DNA from: Treponema sp.
Lineage (GTDB): Bacteria > Spirochaetota > Spirochaetia > Treponematales > Treponemataceae
NCBI GenBank assembly: GCA_016287815.1
Contig: JAEEWW010000007.1
Coordinates: forward strand, 1-64,000
Reading direction: 5' to 3'
Length of the DNA stretch: 64,000 nt
The position numbers and the translations under genes were made by a program. Shown one piece after another: positions 1 through 10,184 of the stretch. The notes beneath the pieces were generated by a model. It was not told the origin of the DNA and made no database searches. It saw nothing but the letters and a program-made list of their open reading frames with translations. Position 1 is the stretch's first letter, and every line of letters begins with the position of its first letter.

Positions 1-67
1 TCATGCAAGTTTTAACCTGCAAACCGCCTTATTTTTTATCAGTTATTATCTTGTTAATCTGCTAAAA

Positions 68-691
68 CTAGAACTGTTTTTTAAATTCAGAAAGAACTTC
101 TGCAGTCTGTCTTTCTGCGTTTATATCGTGCAGCTTACCTTTTTCGCGATAGAAAGAAATAAGGGGTTCTGTCTGTTCGCGATAAACTTCCATACGATGT
201 GTAATAGATTCCGGTTTGTCATCGTCGCGCTGGAAAAGTTCTCCGCCGCATTTGTCGCAAATACCTTCTACCTTTGGCTTAACGCTTACAATATTGTAGT
301 TTTCACCACATTTTTTGCAAACGCGGCGTGTACTTAAACGTCCTACAACAACTTCATCTGCGATTGTAAAGTTTACAACTGTTACATCAGGACAGAATGT
401 TTCAAGTGCTTCAGCCTGAGGAATTGTGCGCGGAAATCCGTCAAGGATAAAACCATTTTTGCAGTCAGCTTCGGCAAGACGTTCTTTTACAAGAGCGCAG
501 GTAATATCATCGCTTACCAAAGAACCTGAATCGATGATTGCCTTTACCTTTACTCCAAGCGGTGTCTGATTCTTAATAGCAGCACGGAAAATATCACCGG
601 TTGAAATGTGCGGGATTTTGTAGTCTTCAGCAACTTTTACAGCTAATGAGCCTTTACCTGCTCCCGGTGGTCCTAAAAAAATAAAATTCAT
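68..691 (-). CDS. adk: Adenylate kinase
   Basis: MNFIFLGPPGAGKGSLA P-loop, DGFPRT motif, Cys4 zinc lid (CKKCGENYN...CDKCGGEL). Start placed at the internal ATG at 691 rather than the ORF start at 775. Confidence 0.96.
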   Translation of the reverse strand: MNFIFLGPPGAGKGSLAVKVAEDYKIPHISTGDIFRAAIKNQTPLGVKVKAIIDSGSLVSDDITCALVKERLAEADCKNGFILDGFPRTIPQAEALETFCPDVTVVNFTIADEVVVGRLSTRRVCKKCGENYNIVSVKPKVEGICDKCGGELFQRDDDKPESITHRMEVYREQTEPLISFYREKGKLHDINAERQTAEVLSEFKKQF

Positions 692-743
692 AATGCCATC
701 TCCTTTTTTATTTTTTGCGGAATAAATCCGCAGCATTTCAAAA

Positions 744-1352
744 CTATTGAATAAATCTTTGTGGAGGCGTAACAACCCAGATTGCTTCCAGCGGAACCTG
801 ACCTACATTGTAAATTACATGCGGAGCTCCTGCAGAAAAAGAAACGCTGTCGCCTTCGTTAAGTTCATAAATCAAATTTTCATAGTGAACTTCTGCTTTT
901 CCTTTTAAGATAAAACCGAATTCACGTCCTAAATGTCCGTAAGAGCCTTTATGTGTGTGCGATGCTATAGGCACATTTAATATAAAAGCTTCAAATGCAT
1001 GCTGTCCGTCGCGTTCTTCCGGGCTGGAAAGTTCTTCAAAAGAAATTTCTTCTTCCGAAATTCTTCGGCCTTCGTTTCTACGGATAATCTGAACCGGGCG
1101 TTCCCTTCGGTATTCTTCAAAAAGAAATTCAAGGTTAATATCCAGAACAGCGGCAAGGCTTAAAAGCGTATCAATTGCAGGCGATACCCTGTTGCGTTCA
1201 ATCTGCGAAACAAGGCTTTCGCTTACGCCTGCCTTTTCTGCTACGGTCTTTAGAGTATAGCCTTTTCTTTCACGAACTGCACGTAGTTTTTCACCAAAGT
1301 GGTAAGGCACTTTTTTGGGCTTTTTGTCTTCTTCAGTTTGCTGCGCTGCCAT
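744..1352 (-). CDS. XRE-family HTH regulator with C-terminal cupin domain
   Basis: N-terminal HTH (LRAVRERKGYTLKTVAEKAGVSESLVSQIERNRVSP) and C-terminal cupin (HTHKGSYGHLGREFGFILKGKAEV). Start could also be 1385. Confidence 0.9.
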   Translation of the reverse strand: MAAQQTEEDKKPKKVPYHFGEKLRAVRERKGYTLKTVAEKAGVSESLVSQIERNRVSPAIDTLLSLAAVLDINLEFLFEEYRRERPVQIIRRNEGRRISEEEISFEELSSPEERDGQHAFEAFILNVPIASHTHKGSYGHLGREFGFILKGKAEVHYENLIYELNEGDSVSFSAGAPHVIYNVGQVPLEAIWVVTPPQRFIQ

Positions 1353-2430
1353 TCTGCTTTTTCTCCCTGTTTTGTTCCATAACAAATTGCATTAAATAAT
1401 CTTCCAGCGTTTTATGCGGGCCTTCAAGATGCATACGGTTTCTTGTTCGCGCGTTATCGCGGCGAATTGTATACATTGTATAGAAATCTCTGTAGTCAAG
1501 ATTTGCATCAATTTTTATAGGTTCGCCAAGGAAGTCTGAAACTTCATCGCGGCCTATTGCTGAAATTCCTTTGTTTTTTAGAATTCCACGCAAGGTTTTT
1601 ATCTGCTCATAAGAAATTCCAAAAAGGAATTCTTCCATTGCCTGTGAAATTTCCTGATTGCCAAGCCGCTCTTTTATGAACTTAATCCACGTATTGTCCA
1701 TTTGAATGGACATAAGTAAAAGTTCACTTGTTCCCATCATTGTACCAAAAGCCGGGGCAAGTTTTCTACGTGCCGTCCATACTGCCTGTAAGACCGGTGC
1801 AATTTCGCTCATTGTCTGGTCATTGCGGTGTTCCCACAAAAGTAAAAGCGATTCGCACAAATCCTGCCGGAATTCCATCGGGAACGATGTATCGCGGATT
1901 AAGTCCAGAAAGACGTCTTCGGCTAAAAGCATGAACATCATTGAAACTGTTTCAGATTGAAATTCATTTGCCACGCTGTTAAGGATTGGCGTTCGCTTTG
2001 CAAGTTTTGTAAGCGAAGAAAAGGTATGAATTTTTGCGATTAAAAAGCCTTTTCCCAAGGTTGCCTTAGAAGGAAGATGCAGTGACTGGTCGCCTTCATT
2101 GTGGTTTTCTATCAACGATTTTATGAGGCTTTGCGGCGTTCGTAAATCTGCCGTAAGTTCGTGGCGTTCAAGAAGCGATGGAAGATTGCTTATGCTTTCT
2201 ACAAGGTGTTCAAGGTGTGTTATTCGTTCCCGAATTTTTGCGCACCTTGGTTTGTCTGTTGGTTCTAGAGTTGTAAAAAGATTATCAATCATTGCACGTT
2301 GTTTTGGTGTAAATACTACGATACTGGTAACAGGTCCAGAATGAGATATTGGCGCTGCATCCGCCAGAAAGTCATGGACGTTAAGAGAGTCGTATTCGAT
2401 TTTGTTATTATTTTTTTTATGTTGTATCAC
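1333..2430 (-). CDS. Hypothetical protein (365 aa)
   Basis: Long ORF with coding-like composition; its 3' end overlaps the start of the cupin regulator, suggesting one operon. Confidence 0.75.
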   Translation of the reverse strand: MIQHKKNNNKIEYDSLNVHDFLADAAPISHSGPVTSIVVFTPKQRAMIDNLFTTLEPTDKPRCAKIRERITHLEHLVESISNLPSLLERHELTADLRTPQSLIKSLIENHNEGDQSLHLPSKATLGKGFLIAKIHTFSSLTKLAKRTPILNSVANEFQSETVSMMFMLLAEDVFLDLIRDTSFPMEFRQDLCESLLLLWEHRNDQTMSEIAPVLQAVWTARRKLAPAFGTMMGTSELLLMSIQMDNTWIKFIKERLGNQEISQAMEEFLFGISYEQIKTLRGILKNKGISAIGRDEVSDFLGEPIKIDANLDYRDFYTMYTIRRDNARTRNRMHLEGPHKTLEDYLMQFVMEQNREKKQNGSAAN

Positions 2431-2513
2431 AAAGAAAAGTATATCATACTTAGAATTAAATTAAAACAGCTTATTTTTTAATTATTTTATATTTGCAGGC
2501 CGATAAATGAAGT

Positions 2514-3827
2514 ATGAAAAAAGCGTTCTCGATTTTATTTGTTTCATTTACGTTATGTTTTCTGGCATCTGCACAGGTAACTACAGAAAATTCAGGCTCT
2601 TCGTCTTTGAATGGGGCTCAGAAAAACTCTGTACCGAACCGGCTTTTGATTACTCCGCAGGATATACGCCTTATTCCGGACGGCGGTAATTTTTCTTCAG
2701 CAAGAGGCTATCATCTTTATGTAAAAAAGCATGAAGGTTTGGAATCAATTTTGCTTACAGAAACAACAAAAGATCCTGAAGGTAAGGAAGACAGTTATGC
2801 ATACCGCGCAGCGGAATGGAACGCAGTAAATGGCGATGAAATCCGCTATCTTGATGGAAAACCGCTTGTTTCAAACTATTCAAAATATTCGCTTGTTGAT
2901 TCTTCTGTCGAAAATCTGGAAGGGTTTGGAGAATGTTTTCATATTTACATTCCGTCAGAAATTATTTACGGCTACCCGTGGACTCGTAACGGAAGTGTAA
3001 AGATTGGACGCGGTACATTTATAAATATCCGTGCATTCCAGAAAAAATATGCAGATTATTCGGGGGATTATTATGATAACCCGTACATGTTTGACTTGGG
3101 AACTGCGCCAAAAAAAGAAAAACCAGCTGTTGAAGATAAAATTGAAGAGCCGGAACGGGTTGTTGAAAAAGAAGAACCGATAGAGGAAGTTGAAGAAGTG
3201 CCTGCTTTAACTGATGATTATAATCCTGTAGCGGCTGAAAAATTTGATGAAATAGGTGAAACGTTAATATATTCAAAAGGACCTGAAACTTTAGTTGAAG
3301 ATATAATGAAACTTTTTGATTCGATTCCTGAGAATAAAAATGTTGATGTTGTTTTTGCAATCGATGCAACGGGAAGTATGCATGATGATATAGATAAACT
3401 TCGCAAGGAACTTGTTCCGAATCTTCTTGAAAAATTTAAAAAATTCAGCAGTGTTCGTCTGGGACTTGTCCTTTATAGGGATTATCAGGACGGATGGTAC
3501 TATAGAGGACTTCCGATAAAATTCTTTGACTTTACAGAAAGTACATCTGCTTTTCTTGCTAATTTGAAGAGTTTTAGAATTTACGGAACTGAAGGAGGAG
3601 ATATTCCTGAAGCTGTTTATGAAGCAATGTATGCATCGATTGAATTTTATAAGTGGCGGGAAGATGCTGTAAGAAAAGTTATTCTTATTGGTGATGCAGA
3701 ACCTCATCCGCGGCCGCGCGGGAAAATAAAAATAACAAAAGAACTTGTTCTTAACCGTTCAAAAGCAAAAGATATTACGGTTAATGCAATAATTTTGCCT
3801 GATGAAAAATCCCGTCGCGGCCGCTGA
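2514..3827 (+). CDS. Secreted von Willebrand factor A domain protein
   Basis: Signal peptide (MKKAFSILFVSFTLCFLASAQ) and MIDAS-like VDVVFAIDATGSMHDDIDKLR; acidic linker between N- and C-terminal parts. Confidence 0.85.
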   Translation: MKKAFSILFVSFTLCFLASAQVTTENSGSSSLNGAQKNSVPNRLLITPQDIRLIPDGGNFSSARGYHLYVKKHEGLESILLTETTKDPEGKEDSYAYRAAEWNAVNGDEIRYLDGKPLVSNYSKYSLVDSSVENLEGFGECFHIYIPSEIIYGYPWTRNGSVKIGRGTFINIRAFQKKYADYSGDYYDNPYMFDLGTAPKKEKPAVEDKIEEPERVVEKEEPIEEVEEVPALTDDYNPVAAEKFDEIGETLIYSKGPETLVEDIMKLFDSIPENKNVDVVFAIDATGSMHDDIDKLRKELVPNLLEKFKKFSSVRLGLVLYRDYQDGWYYRGLPIKFFDFTESTSAFLANLKSFRIYGTEGGDIPEAVYEAMYASIEFYKWREDAVRKVILIGDAEPHPRPRGKIKITKELVLNRSKAKDITVNAIILPDEKSRRGR

Positions 3828-3917
3828 AAGATTATAAAATAAAAAGAACCGTTCCTAATAAGCGCCGAAAAATGGCATGGTGAAAACCCCATGCTTTAGT
3901 GCCGCACTGTAAAAAAA

Positions 3918-3955
3918 ATGGCGGGATTTGCATTCATGAATGCAAATCCCGCCAT
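3918..3955 (-). terminator. Perfect 38-bp palindrome, probable intrinsic terminator of the minus-strand symporter gene
   Basis: ATGGCGGGATTTGCATTCA|TGAATGCAAATCCCGCCAT is exactly self-complementary; the plus-strand A8 at 3911-3918 becomes a T run on the minus strand. Confidence 0.8.
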
Positions 3956-3976
3956 CTGTCTTATTTAGGTTTAATA

Positions 3977-5179
3977 TTATTTAGTTTCCATGCGTGAAAC
4001 AACCATTGTACATGCGGCATCGCCTGTAATATTTACAACCGTTCTTCCCATATCAAAAATACGGTCAATTCCGGCTACAAGTGCAATACCTTCTGTTGGA
4101 AGACCAACGCTCTGTAAAACCATTGCGAGCATAATCATTCCGGCCCCAGGAACTCCTGCTGTACCGATTGAAGCAAGTGTTGCAGTAAGAATTACAACCA
4201 GCTGCTGGCTTAAAGATAAGGAAATTCCGTAGCAGCTTGCAATAAAGATTGTGCAGACTCCCTGATAAATTGCGGTTCCGTCCATATTGATTGTTGCTCC
4301 AAGAGGAAGAACAAAACTTGCAATTTCTTTTTTTGCACCCATTTTTTCAGTACATTCCATATTAAGCGGTAAGGTTCCTACAGATGATGCACTTGAGAAA
4401 GCCATAACAATTGCAGGCATCATATTCTTAAAGAATGCAAACGGGCTTAACTGTGCAAAAACTTTTACAGAAGCCGAATAGATAATCAAAGTATGAAGAA
4501 TGTAGCCGATGTAAGCTACAAGAAGAACCATTGCCATGCTTCCAAGTACGCTTGGCCCGTTCTTTGCAATTACAGGAACAATCAGACAGAAAACGCCAAG
4601 AGGACTTAATTTAATGATAAGCCCCATAATCTGCATTGAGACTTCGTTAAAACTGTGAATTACATCAGCGGCAACTTTGCCTTTTTCTCCTGCAAGGATA
4701 ATTCCAAATCCGAAGAACAGAGCAATTACAATAATCTGAAGCATTATTGCTCCGCTCATTGGTTCAATAATATTTTTTGGGAAAATATTTATAATTGTTT
4801 CAATAAAGCTTGGTGCAGCTTTTGCTGTGTATTTTAGATTTGTTGTAGAAATCTGGATAAAGAAACCTTTGAAAAGATTTGCAAGAGCAAGACCTACAAT
4901 AACGGCAACGGCAGTTGTACAGATGTAATAAAGGATTGTCCTTACGCCAATGCTGCCTACTTTTTTTATATCTCCAAGTGAAATGACACCGGAAATAATA
5001 GAAAAAAGTACAATCGGAACTACGATGAACTTAATAAGGTTAAGAAATAAAGTTCCAAAAGGTTTTATGTACTTTTCTGCGGCTTCAACATGTCCTATAA
5101 ACGCAAAACCAACGATGATACCTGCTATAAGCCCGATAAAAATCCACGAGGCCAAAGACAGCTTTTTCTTTTCTCCCAT
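3977..5179 (-). CDS. Dicarboxylate/amino acid:cation symporter (DAACS family)
   Basis: Conserved NMDGTAIYQG, SSASSVGTLPLN and GVPGAGMIML segments of the GltP/DctA/SLC1 family. Confidence 0.93.
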   Translation of the reverse strand: MGEKKKLSLASWIFIGLIAGIIVGFAFIGHVEAAEKYIKPFGTLFLNLIKFIVVPIVLFSIISGVISLGDIKKVGSIGVRTILYYICTTAVAVIVGLALANLFKGFFIQISTTNLKYTAKAAPSFIETIINIFPKNIIEPMSGAIMLQIIVIALFFGFGIILAGEKGKVAADVIHSFNEVSMQIMGLIIKLSPLGVFCLIVPVIAKNGPSVLGSMAMVLLVAYIGYILHTLIIYSASVKVFAQLSPFAFFKNMMPAIVMAFSSASSVGTLPLNMECTEKMGAKKEIASFVLPLGATINMDGTAIYQGVCTIFIASCYGISLSLSQQLVVILTATLASIGTAGVPGAGMIMLAMVLQSVGLPTEGIALVAGIDRIFDMGRTVVNITGDAACTMVVSRMETK

Positions 5180-5456
5180 AGCAAACTCCTTTTACACAAA
5201 ACTTGAAAAATTATTCTATATTTTACAATCACTTGTATATTTATGCAAGTTTTTAATTGACGGGTTTTAATTGCATGATTGTATCTTTTGTGAGATTTTG
5301 TGTGTTCCTGGTGGGAAGAATAATGGAAGTTCAGCAGTTTTGCAGATTAAAAATAACTTGAAAATTTTAGCTATGACAGCTATATTCTATGATATAATAT
5401 GCTGGTATTGTTCTGTCCTGAATAATACGTGGCTCTTTTTAAAACAAGGGATGTAC

Positions 5457-8400
5457 ATGGATTTTAATGCAAAAGAAAGGGAAAACGAAACCCCTGTTTT
5501 TTCTAAATTAGTTCAGCCTTTAAGACTTGGAATTGACGTAGGTTCAACTACTGTAAAGGTTGTAATTTTAGCTGATGATGACAAAATTCTATATAGCGCA
5601 TATGAAAGGCATCGTGCAGATATAAGAAATACGATTATTTCTGTAGTAACTGAAGCTTTAAACACTGTTTCTCCTATGGTAGAAGCAGGAGAAAATCAGA
5701 CAATAAGCGCAAAAGTTACCGGTTCCGGCGGACTTTCTGTTTCTCAGTGGCTTAATATTCCGTTTATTCAGGAAGTTATTGCTGCTACAACTGCGGTTAA
5801 AAAACTTATTCCGCAGACTGATGTTGTAATAGAATTAGGCGGAGAAGACGCCAAAATTACTTATTTTGATAACGGCGTTGAGCAGCGTATGAACGGTACC
5901 TGTGCCGGCGGAACCGGTGCATTTATTGACCAGATGGCTGCTTTGCTTGAAACCGATGCCGCAGGACTTAATGAACTTGCTGCAGGGGCTTCCACGATTT
6001 ATCCGATCGCGGCGCGCTGTGGTGTTTTTGCCAAAACTGACGTTCAGCCTCTTATCAATGAAGGCGCGCGCCGCGAGGATATTGCGGCTTCAATATATCA
6101 GGCTGTTGTAAACCAGACAATTTCTGGGCTTGCATGTGGTAAACCAATCCGTGGAAACGTAGCATTCCTTGGCGGTCCGCTGCATTTTATGGATCAGCTG
6201 CGTGAGCGTTTTATCGTTACACTAAAACTTACAGGCGATGCAATTATTGTTCCTGATAATTCCCAGCTTTTTGTTGCCGCCGGTTCTGCATATGCTGCTG
6301 AGCGTCTGCCAAATGCGTTGTCTGGTGAAAAACCGAAGGATTTTCCAACAATTAAGGAATTCCGCGATAATCTGAAAAATCTTGTAGGGGCTGAACTTAG
6401 CGAAGTTCAGAGGCTTGAACCTCTTTTTACAAGTCAGGAAGAACTTGATAAATTCAGCGAACGGCATTCGCAGGAAAAAGCCGCCCGTGCTGATCTTAGT
6501 ACGGCAAAAGGTCCTGTTTTTCTTGGACTTGATGCGGGCTCTACAACTACAAAAGCAACCCTTATAAATCAAAAAGGCGAAATCCTTTGGGATTTTTATG
6601 ATGTAAATGCAGGAAATCCTGTTGACCTTGCAGTCCGCATCTTAAAGGATTTATATAGAAGACTTCCTAAAGATGTTTATATAGCACGGGCGGTTTCTAC
6701 CGGTTATGGCGAAGCCCTTTTTCAGGCAGCTCTTAATGTAGATGCCGGTGAAGTAGAAACGATTACACATTACAGGGCTGCTGATTTCTTTGTTCCTGGC
6801 GTTGAATTCCTTTTGGATATCGGCGGACAGGATATGAAATGTCTTCGCATGAAAGACGGAGCAATCGTTTCAATTCAGCTGAACGAAGCATGCTCTGCCG
6901 GCTGCGGAAGCTTCCTGGATAATTTTGCCCACACAATGGGCATGAATATTGAACAGTTCAGTAAACTTGCACTCCTTGCAGAGCATCCTGTTGATTTGGG
7001 CAGCCGCTGTACTGTATTTATGAACAGCCGCGTAAAGCAGGCTCAGAAAGAAGGTGCTTCTGTTGCAGATATTTCTGCAGGTCTTTCTTATTCAGTAATT
7101 AAAAATGCCTTGTTTAAGGTTATAAAATTACGCAAGGCAAGTGATATCGGTACAAAAGTTGTTGTTCAGGGCGGAACATTTAAGAATATGGCTGTTCTGC
7201 GCGCTTTTGAAAAAATTGCAAAGGTTGAAGTTTTCCGTCCTGATGTTGCAGGACTTATGGGAGCTTACGGTTCTGCATTGATTGCGCTTGATCAGTGGCG
7301 TGACTTAACGGCACCAAAACCAGGCGAACCGGCCGGAACTGTACACGAAGTCCGTTCCGGACTTGCAACACTTGAGCAGCTTGATTCGTTCCGTGTAGAT
7401 TTGGAACTTCGCCGCTGCGGTAAATGCCAGAATAACTGTCTTCTTACTATAAACACGTTCTCTACAGATTCTGCTGCAGGTGATAATTCTACCGGCGGCG
7501 AAGCCAGCGGAAGGGCGGTTCGCCGTTTTGTTACAGGTAACCGCTGTGAGCGTGGTGCGGAAATCGGCGGTTCGGTAGTTGATGCTACAAATCATAAGAA
7601 TAAGGCCGAAGCATACCGCGATGATATTCATGAACTTCCAAATCTGTTTGACTGGAAATATAAGCGGCTTTTCAATACCTATGTTCCGCTTTCTCCGGAT
7701 AAGGCACCTTTGGGGGATGTTGGAATTCCGCGTGTACTTAATATGTATGAAAACTATCCTTTGTGGTTTACTTTCTTTACAGAATTAGGTTTCCGCGTAA
7801 GGCTTTCTCCTCGTTCTACAAGAGCAGTTTACGAAAAAGGTCTTGAATCAATTCCTTCGGAATCAGTATGTTACCCTGGAAAAATTTCTCACGGCCATGT
7901 TGAATCGCTTTTAAAGCAGGGAATAAAGTTCATTTTCTATCCTTGTGCACCTTATGAAAAGCAGGAAGATTCCGGGGCAGGAAATCACTATAACTGTCCG
8001 ATTGTTACAAGTTATCCAGAAGTTCTGCGCAATAATATAGATGCTTTGCGTCAGGATTCTAATATTCTTTATATGAATCCGTTCCTGCCGATCTACGACA
8101 AGGAACGTCTTGCAGAACGTCTTTATGAAGAAATGCATCCGCATTTTCCTTCATTAACGCGTTCGCAAATTGATAACGCCGTTGAAAAAGCATGGAAAGA
8201 ACAGGAAAAATTCAGGCTTGATACACAGCTTCAGGGTGAAGCAGCTATTGAACAGCTGATTCGTACCGGGGCATCGGGTATTGTTTTGTCTGGTCGTCCG
8301 TATCATCTTGATCCTGAAATTAACCATGGAATTCCTGAAATGATACACAGTCTTGGTCTTGCAGTCTTTACAGAAGACAGTGTTGCTCATTTAGGTTCCA

Positions 8401-10097
8401 TTGAACGGCCTTTAAGAATTGTTGATCAGTGGACTTACCATAACCGCTTGTACAGGGCTGCAGCATTTGTTTCAAAAATGCCGAATATGGAACTTGTTCA
8501 GATTACAAGTTTTGGCTGCGGACTTGATGCAGTAACTGCCGATCAGGTAGATGAAATTATGAAGGCCAACGGCCGCATGTACACGCTTATAAAAATTGAT
8601 GAAGGTTCAAATCTTGGAGCTGTACGCATAAGAATCCGCAGTTTGATTGCAGCTGTTCGCGAACGCGAGAGAAGCCACAAAAAGCCTGTTATAAAATCTT
8701 CTGCATATCAGCGCAAGATTTTTACAAAAGACATGAAGTATACTCATACAATTTTGTGTCCGCAGCTTTCGCCGATTCACATGCGCTTAATTCAGAAGGC
8801 GTTCCAGTATAACGGCTACAATTTTGTTTTAATGGATGCTGTTGATCCTAAAGCGGTTGAAGCAGGACTTCGCTTTGTAAACAATGATGCATGTTATCCT
8901 TCTATCCTTGTAGCAGGACAGATGATTGCTGCCCTTGAATCAGGAAAGTATGATTTAGACCATACAAGTTTGATTATTACTCAGACAGGCGGCGGATGCC
9001 GTGCAACAAATTACATAGGATTTATCCGCCGAGCTTTAAATGATGCAGGCTGGTCAAATATCCCGGTTCTTTCGTTAAGTGCCCAGGGATTTGAAAAAAA
9101 TCCTGGCTTTAAGATTACTCCTAAACTTTTGCACCGTTCGATGATGGCTCTTATGATAGGTGATGTGCTTATGCGTGTGCTTTACCGCACAAGACCTTAT
9201 GAAGCGGTTCCTGGTTCTGCAAACAAACTTTACGAAAAATGGAATGCGATTGCAGAAAAAACACTGAAATCAAACTCTATAGGAAAATATCATCGTCTTT
9301 TGAAGCATATTATAAAGGATTTTGATAACCTTGAACTGCTTCCTGTTAAAAAGCCGCGTGTCGGCGTAGTCGGTGAAATCCTTGTAAAATTCCATCCGAC
9401 AGCAAACAATAATCTTGTTGATACAATAGAAGCTGAAGGTGCTGAATGTGTAATGCCTGATCTGGCAGACTTTTTATTCTATTCATTCAGTAACGGAATT
9501 TTCCGCCATGAAAAACTTGCGTTCCCTAAGAAAACTGAAGCTATGGCAAAATTCCTTGTATGGTTCCTGGAACTTTACCGCAAAGATATGAAGCGTTATC
9601 TGCGTAAGAGCCGCCGTTTTGAGCCGCCTTCCTCAATTTATGAATTGATGAAAGGCGTTGATGACATTGTTCAGCTTGGTAACATTACAGGCGAAGGCTG
9701 GTTCTTAACTGCAGAAATGGTTGAACTTATTCATGCAGGAGTTCCAAGTATTGCCTGTGTTCAGCCGTTTGCCTGTCTGCCTAACCATGTAACCGGTAAG
9801 GGAATGATAAAGGAACTTCGCCGACGCTTCCCTGGTTCTAATATCAGTGCGATTGATTATGATCCTGGTTCCAGCGAAGTTAACCAGCTTAACCGCTTAA
9901 AACTTATGCTTTCTAATGCGCCGGTCGGAAAACATCCTGATGAAAATGATGCAGGAATGGTTCTTACAAAAACTGGCTGGGTAAAACCGAAAATCTGCTA
10001 TGCTGAAGGCGGTGCAGGTTTTATAGATACAGATCCTGTTGATACAAACATGATTCCTATGTCTGCGGAAGTAAATGTACCGGAAGTTGTAAAATAA
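5457..10097 (+). CDS. Tandem 2-hydroxyacyl-CoA dehydratase activase (BcrA/BadF/BadG ATPase) fused to DUF2229/dehydratase-subunit-like regions
   Basis: Two ASKHA ATPase motifs (LGIDVGSTTVKVVIL and LGLDAGSTTTKATLI), GGEDAKI and GGQDMKC motifs, GGTGAFID and SAGCGSFLD Cys regions, then a long C-terminal Cys-containing region. Start chosen at 5457 behind AAGGG; 5451 is also possible. Confidence 0.9.
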   Translation: MDFNAKERENETPVFSKLVQPLRLGIDVGSTTVKVVILADDDKILYSAYERHRADIRNTIISVVTEALNTVSPMVEAGENQTISAKVTGSGGLSVSQWLNIPFIQEVIAATTAVKKLIPQTDVVIELGGEDAKITYFDNGVEQRMNGTCAGGTGAFIDQMAALLETDAAGLNELAAGASTIYPIAARCGVFAKTDVQPLINEGARREDIAASIYQAVVNQTISGLACGKPIRGNVAFLGGPLHFMDQLRERFIVTLKLTGDAIIVPDNSQLFVAAGSAYAAERLPNALSGEKPKDFPTIKEFRDNLKNLVGAELSEVQRLEPLFTSQEELDKFSERHSQEKAARADLSTAKGPVFLGLDAGSTTTKATLINQKGEILWDFYDVNAGNPVDLAVRILKDLYRRLPKDVYIARAVSTGYGEALFQAALNVDAGEVETITHYRAADFFVPGVEFLLDIGGQDMKCLRMKDGAIVSIQLNEACSAGCGSFLDNFAHTMGMNIEQFSKLALLAEHPVDLGSRCTVFMNSRVKQAQKEGASVADISAGLSYSVIKNALFKVIKLRKASDIGTKVVVQGGTFKNMAVLRAFEKIAKVEVFRPDVAGLMGAYGSALIALDQWRDLTAPKPGEPAGTVHEVRSGLATLEQLDSFRVDLELRRCGKCQNNCLLTINTFSTDSAAGDNSTGGEASGRAVRRFVTGNRCERGAEIGGSVVDATNHKNKAEAYRDDIHELPNLFDWKYKRLFNTYVPLSPDKAPLGDVGIPRVLNMYENYPLWFTFFTELGFRVRLSPRSTRAVYEKGLESIPSESVCYPGKISHGHVESLLKQGIKFIFYPCAPYEKQEDSGAGNHYNCPIVTSYPEVLRNNIDALRQDSNILYMNPFLPIYDKERLAERLYEEMHPHFPSLTRSQIDNAVEKAWKEQEKFRLDTQLQGEAAIEQLIRTGASGIVLSGRPYHLDPEINHGIPEMIHSLGLAVFTEDSVAHLGSIERPLRIVDQWTYHNRLYRAAAFVSKMPNMELVQITSFGCGLDAVTADQVDEIMKANGRMYTLIKIDEGSNLGAVRIRIRSLIAAVRERERSHKKPVIKSSAYQRKIFTKDMKYTHTILCPQLSPIHMRLIQKAFQYNGYNFVLMDAVDPKAVEAGLRFVNNDACYPSILVAGQMIAALESGKYDLDHTSLIITQTGGGCRATNYIGFIRRALNDAGWSNIPVLSLSAQGFEKNPGFKITPKLLHRSMMALMIGDVLMRVLYRTRPYEAVPGSANKLYEKWNAIAEKTLKSNSIGKYHRLLKHIIKDFDNLELLPVKKPRVGVVGEILVKFHPTANNNLVDTIEAEGAECVMPDLADFLFYSFSNGIFRHEKLAFPKKTEAMAKFLVWFLELYRKDMKRYLRKSRRFEPPSSIYELMKGVDDIVQLGNITGEGWFLTAEMVELIHAGVPSIACVQPFACLPNHVTGKGMIKELRRRFPGSNISAIDYDPGSSEVNQLNRLKLMLSNAPVGKHPDENDAGMVLTKTGWVKPKICYAEGGAGFIDTDPVDTNMIPMSAEVNVPEVVK

Positions 10098-10184
10098 GGG
10101 ACAGCCGGGTAATCAGGAAATTTGGGCTGATTTAAAATTTATGCAGCCTGAAACCTGAGAACCCCTGCTGATTCGGGAGGAAAA

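Noticed and set aside
5373-5398. Possible promoter ATGACA...TATAAT before the activase gene
   Set aside because: The TATAAT is good but the spacing to any -35-like hexamer is about 14 nt or 28+ nt; not supported as a standard promoter.
7305-8390. Antisense ORFs inside the activase gene (7305-7631, 7911-8144, 8154-8390 on minus) and similar shadow ORFs throughout the track
   Set aside because: They lie entirely within well-supported genes on the other strand, show no motifs or RBS, and have atypical residue composition; treated as chance ORFs.
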